Source: Galbula dea (lineage: Eukaryota; Chordata; Aves; Piciformes; Galbulidae). From it: a stretch of 64,000 nt of DNA. The notes below the pieces were generated by a model. The model was not told the origin of the DNA. It saw nothing but the letters and a program-made list of their open reading frames with translations, and made no database searches. The stretch spans positions 1,752,619-1,816,618 of the forward strand of contig VWZX01007392.1 in NCBI GenBank assembly GCA_013399015.1. The letters run 5' to 3'. Below, one piece after another: positions 60,701 through 64,000 of the stretch. The stretch's first letter is position 1, and every line of letters starts with the position of its first letter. A program made the translations under genes and the position numbers.

Positions 60701-63399
60701 GCCTGTCCATCTTCTTAAGGCTTCTAGGGTCTTTGTTGTTGTTGTTGTTTTTATTTTTGCTTTGTTTTGGGGTGAGTTTTTTTGGTTTGGGTTTTGCTTT
60801 TCTTTTTTCCTCTTAAATCAAGGCAATGTGTTAAATGTGTTGACTGTTGACATTGCACGATACAGAACCACCTGCTCCTGTTTTGGCTTCTTTTGCTCCC
60901 TTTCCATAGGAAGTTACTGCAGAAACATGTCACCAGGACACTGCACTTTATGCCATCTTGTTGCATGGCAGGAGTCCAGGCCAGCACCCAGGAGTGAGTC
61001 AGTGTACGAGATTAGTTTAATCCTCTCTCAGAATCCTCTGATGGAGAGGGGAAAGACAATGACCTAGTGCTAGCGTTTATTTTGTCCACAAGTTCAGTTT
61101 GAATAGGGAGGAGAAGGTGATGGTGGTGGGGAAAGGAGAGAAAAAAATCTTTCTGGAGTTCATTTGGTCTGGAAAGGAGCCAAACCTAGGGGGGTGGCTT
61201 ACAAACAGGGAGCAAAGAAAAGAGGGGAAAGAAGAGTGGAATGATGATTAGAAATCACAAATGAAAGAATCTCGAAGAGGAGGGAGAAGAAAGAAACAAC
61301 AAAAAAGCTTCTTTGCTCCTCTGAATGTGTAGGGAGGAATAAAATTCCTTGTTTTTCTAAGGGTCCTATTCATTAGCAGATGCACTTGCTCAGCTGCCAA
61401 GGGAAAAGGAGCACCCTGAACAGTTCTCTCCTCCCTCTTTGGGAGGCACCTACTGGATCAACCTCAGCATGAGAGAAAATACTGTCTCTCCCCTGCTGAA
61501 GATTCTTCTGTGCTACTGTTTCTCTTAGGGCTCTTTGGTCTCTATCTCCTTTTACTCCAACCTCAACCACATTGGCTCTTGAAGCTGGATGCAGACATCT
61601 GTAGGCAACATCTAGGATCTCTAAGAACAGTTTCTCCAGGCTGCTTAGCAATGCAAAATCACGGACTGTAGGAAGACTCCTTCTAATGTCTCACCTTTGC
61701 ATTGCTTTTAATGTGGAGCTGTTCCATGTAGACCTGGCCCTCACATGAAATCACCAAGGTGTAGGATCCAAATCCATTTGGGACTTCACATTGTGTGAGC
61801 AGTCCTGGATGTCTGGGCTGTTTGAATGTCTATGTGGTCAGTAAACCACAAGCTCATGTTGTGTAGCTGCAAATGTTCAGGATGAACAATGTCTAGAAGA
61901 CCCATGCTTGCCCCAGTGGGGCTGGGGTGTGTGCTGGGCTGAGTGTGTCAGGACTCAGTCTGGCAGTAGATGATCTCAGCTTAGTTCTTCCTTCCTCTGC
62001 AGGTACCTTGAATGTGAGCAGTCACCAAGAGAACAGCCAGCGGTGTACTGAGGAGGAAGCAGGTTGCATGGTGTGGGTGCTATCCACAGCAGACTTTGGA
62101 AGGAGTTTAAGTAGCTGCTTTACAAAGAGGCTGTTGCCCTGCCTCTGCCACAGGAGCCTGTTTAAGAGCCAGCACACATCTCCTCCTGTCTTACATCTCT
62201 TGTGGAGCTATTTACCATGCATTTTACTCATGCTTCATTTCTGCAGGACAGCTGAAGAATGTCCTGAACACAAGGCTCCAGGGATACCTGAAAAAAGTGC
62301 ATCTATGGTTTTACAGGCTCAACAGCATTTTATTTTTCCTCTTTATGTATCCTTCCAGCTATTCCAAGTCCCTTTAAAATAGGGCAGAGCATTATGCATA
62401 TCCTGCTCCCTCCTTTATGGAAAAAGCAGCTTTTAGGCTGGATTGCTTTCCCTGGCATCCATCAACACAGGACCCTGGCTGTGCAAGGCTCACAGTTCCC
62501 CTTTGCCAAGCAGGTCTCCCATTTCTCTCCACTGAGGCTGACCCAGCCAGAGGTACTATCTCTAGGGTTTGCTACTGATGAACATGCTTTTATGTTTCCA
62601 AAGTGAGACATTCTCCCTTTTTTGTTTCAAAACACACCCAGACAAGGTTAATCCTAAACTTTATGCTGTGGCTCACTGACTAAAGGATACACCTTGGACA
62701 TATCTGCCTGCTCAGTATCCCATATCCTGCCAGGCACTCAGTTGGAACGTCTTGGCATCGATAGGCAGCTTCCATCTACCTCTTCTCCTGGGTGAATCTT
62801 ACCTTTCTGGTTACAACGTCAGCAGGAGAAGTGGTGTTTCCTGGTCCTCTGGCTGCATCTCTGATCCTGGATTCCTACTTCTTTGGCAGCGAGACCATAG
62901 AGTTAGCATGCAAAAAGCAATGCCTTCTCTTTCCTTCCTGAGGCTCTTGAAGGTGCACAGGGTATACCTTCTGTCTGTGGGACATGATCTTCAGCGCTGC
63001 CAGTCCTGTCCCTGGGGAAGCCCTCGCTGTCTGATGGATGGCCTGTGAGCGCGCTGTGAGCCCCACCTCGTGGCATGACACGGGCTTGTCAGCCACAGCC
63101 GTCCTGAGGCCATGTCCAGGAGCGAGGAAATTTCAAGGGGACAACGTCTTTATCTTTCGTGGCCTCAAGAGGAACGATCACGCCTGGCAGTTCTGGGAAA
63201 GAAACCCCTTCAAGAGCTGTGAAGCCTTGGATCCCTGCAGCAGCACATGGGGGTTGGGGGGGGGGAGTGGAGGAATAAGTCTTTTCTATAGTGTATTAAC
63301 TCTCCCATGGCTTTTTCCTCTTACCCCAAGTAACACACATCCATTTTTCTTTGAAAGCATTATGATTAAAGAAAGAAATTAAAAGAAAATATATTATTC
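57701..63399. other. Intergenic, no gene recognised
   Basis: The longest frame is 151 codons at 61927-62382 with no recognised domain. A G5-TT-G10 run at 63249-63265 could form a G-quadruplex. I saw no exon of OSTN, the expected right neighbour in human gene order. Confidence 0.5.
60732..60805 (+). repeat. (TTG)n and T/G-rich tract
   Basis: Five TTG units at 60734-60749 are followed by T-rich sequence with GGTTTGGG elements. Confidence 0.85.
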
Positions 63400-64000
63400 T
63401 GCCCAGCAGAAAAGGACCTGGGGGTACTGGTGGACAGCCGTTTTAATATAAGCCAGCAGGGTGCCCAGGTGGCCAAGAATGCCAATGGCATCCTGGCTTG
63501 TATCATGAATAGAGTGGCCAGCAGGAGAAGGGAAGTTATCATTCCCTTGTACTCGGCACTTGTGAGGCTTCATCTCGTGTACTGTGTTCAGTTCTGGACC
63601 CCTCATTGTAGGAAAGACATTGAGATGCTGGAGCATGTCCAGAGGAGAGCTACCAAGCTTTTAAGGGGTTTAGAGAACAAGCTGTATGAAGAGAGGCTGA
63701 AGGAGCTGGGCATGTTTAGTTTGGAGAAAAGGAGGCTGAGAGGGGACCTCGTTGCCCTCTACAACTACCTGAAAGGAGGTTGTAGAGAGATGGGTGTTGG
63801 CCTCTTCTCCCTAGTAACTAATGACAGGACAAGAGGAAATGGTCTGAAGCTGTGACAAGGGCAGGTTTAGATCAGATATTATGAAGAAATTATTTACAGA
63901 AAGAGTGGTGAGGCACTGAAACAGCCTTCCCAGGGAGGTGGCTGAGTCACCATCCCTGGAGGTATTTAAGAAACGTGTATGTAGACATAGTGCTTCAGGA
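63400..64000 (+). mobile_element. CR1 LINE, C-terminal ORF2, cut by the window edge
   Basis: It starts in the RT C-terminal half with AEKDLGVLVDSRFNISQQGA and continues through ANGILACIMNRVASRRREVI, the SALVRLHLVYCVQFWTPHCR segment and SLEKRRLRGDLVALYNYLKG. The frame stays open from 63430 to 63855. A frame break then leads into RSDIMKKLFTERVVRH-like sequence and the segment before the 3' UTR. The 3' end lies beyond 64000. It is the least decayed ORF2 stretch in the window. Confidence 0.95.

Noticed and set aside
61927..62382. 151-codon plus-strand frame with hydrophobic segments
   Set aside because: It starts at a non-ATG codon and shows no family match, repeat pattern or splice context.
28500..63399. 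OSTN exons expected upstream of GMNC
   Set aside because: I looked for the conserved RFGIPMDRIG-type hormone motif in the longer frames and for its ATGGA-containing core by eye. I found nothing, so the gene probably lies beyond the window.
1..64000. tRNA, rRNA, CRISPR, telomeric or prokaryotic features
   Set aside because: No B-box-like GGTTCRANNCC in a cloverleaf context, no TTAGGG arrays and no regularly spaced repeats were seen. The sequence is plain avian nuclear DNA.

Overview
The window is nuclear DNA from a bird. Three things point to this: many fragments of the CR1 non-LTR retrotransposon on both strands, several still ending in the avian octamer-type 3' tail; long intergenic stretches of moderate AT content with T/G-rich simple repeats; and one vertebrate gene with typical GT-AG introns. 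There are no operons or other prokaryotic features. Two single N characters (15348 and 54443) mark unresolved bases or joins.

The only protein-coding gene I can support is GMNC (GEMC1, geminin coiled-coil domain containing), on the minus strand at 20403-25283. I rebuilt it from five exons: 25281-(about 25323), 24203-24365, 23994-24079, 22596-22712 and 20403-21047. All four introns are GT-AG and the phases agree. The joined frame is 337 residues, close to the roughly 334 of the human protein as I remember it. The start codon is the last three bases of exon 1. The gene drives the multiciliated-cell programme with E2F4/5-DP. A CpG island (about 23825-24900) covers exons 2 and 3.

The left part (1-19.8 kb) has no recognisable gene. 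It holds two CR1 fragments, a small isolated CpG-rich patch near 14.2 kb, and an imperfect direct repeat around the N at 15348. The right part (25.4-64 kb) also lacks a recognisable gene. It holds a GC-rich unassigned block at 26.8-27.9 kb and CR1 copies at 28.0, 31.4, 39.4, 42.8, 48.1, 51.0, 52.5, 57.4 and 63.4 kb. The last runs off the window edge. A polypyrimidine tract lies at 38.05 kb.

From remembered human gene order, IL1RAP would lie beyond the left edge and OSTN beyond the right. I saw no exon of either here. Nothing looks like a defence system, viral locus or biosynthetic cluster. The most useful results are the complete avian GMNC model, its in-frame and stop-free 123-nt intron 2, a near-perfect 20-bp hairpin in intron 4, and the orphan CpG patch.
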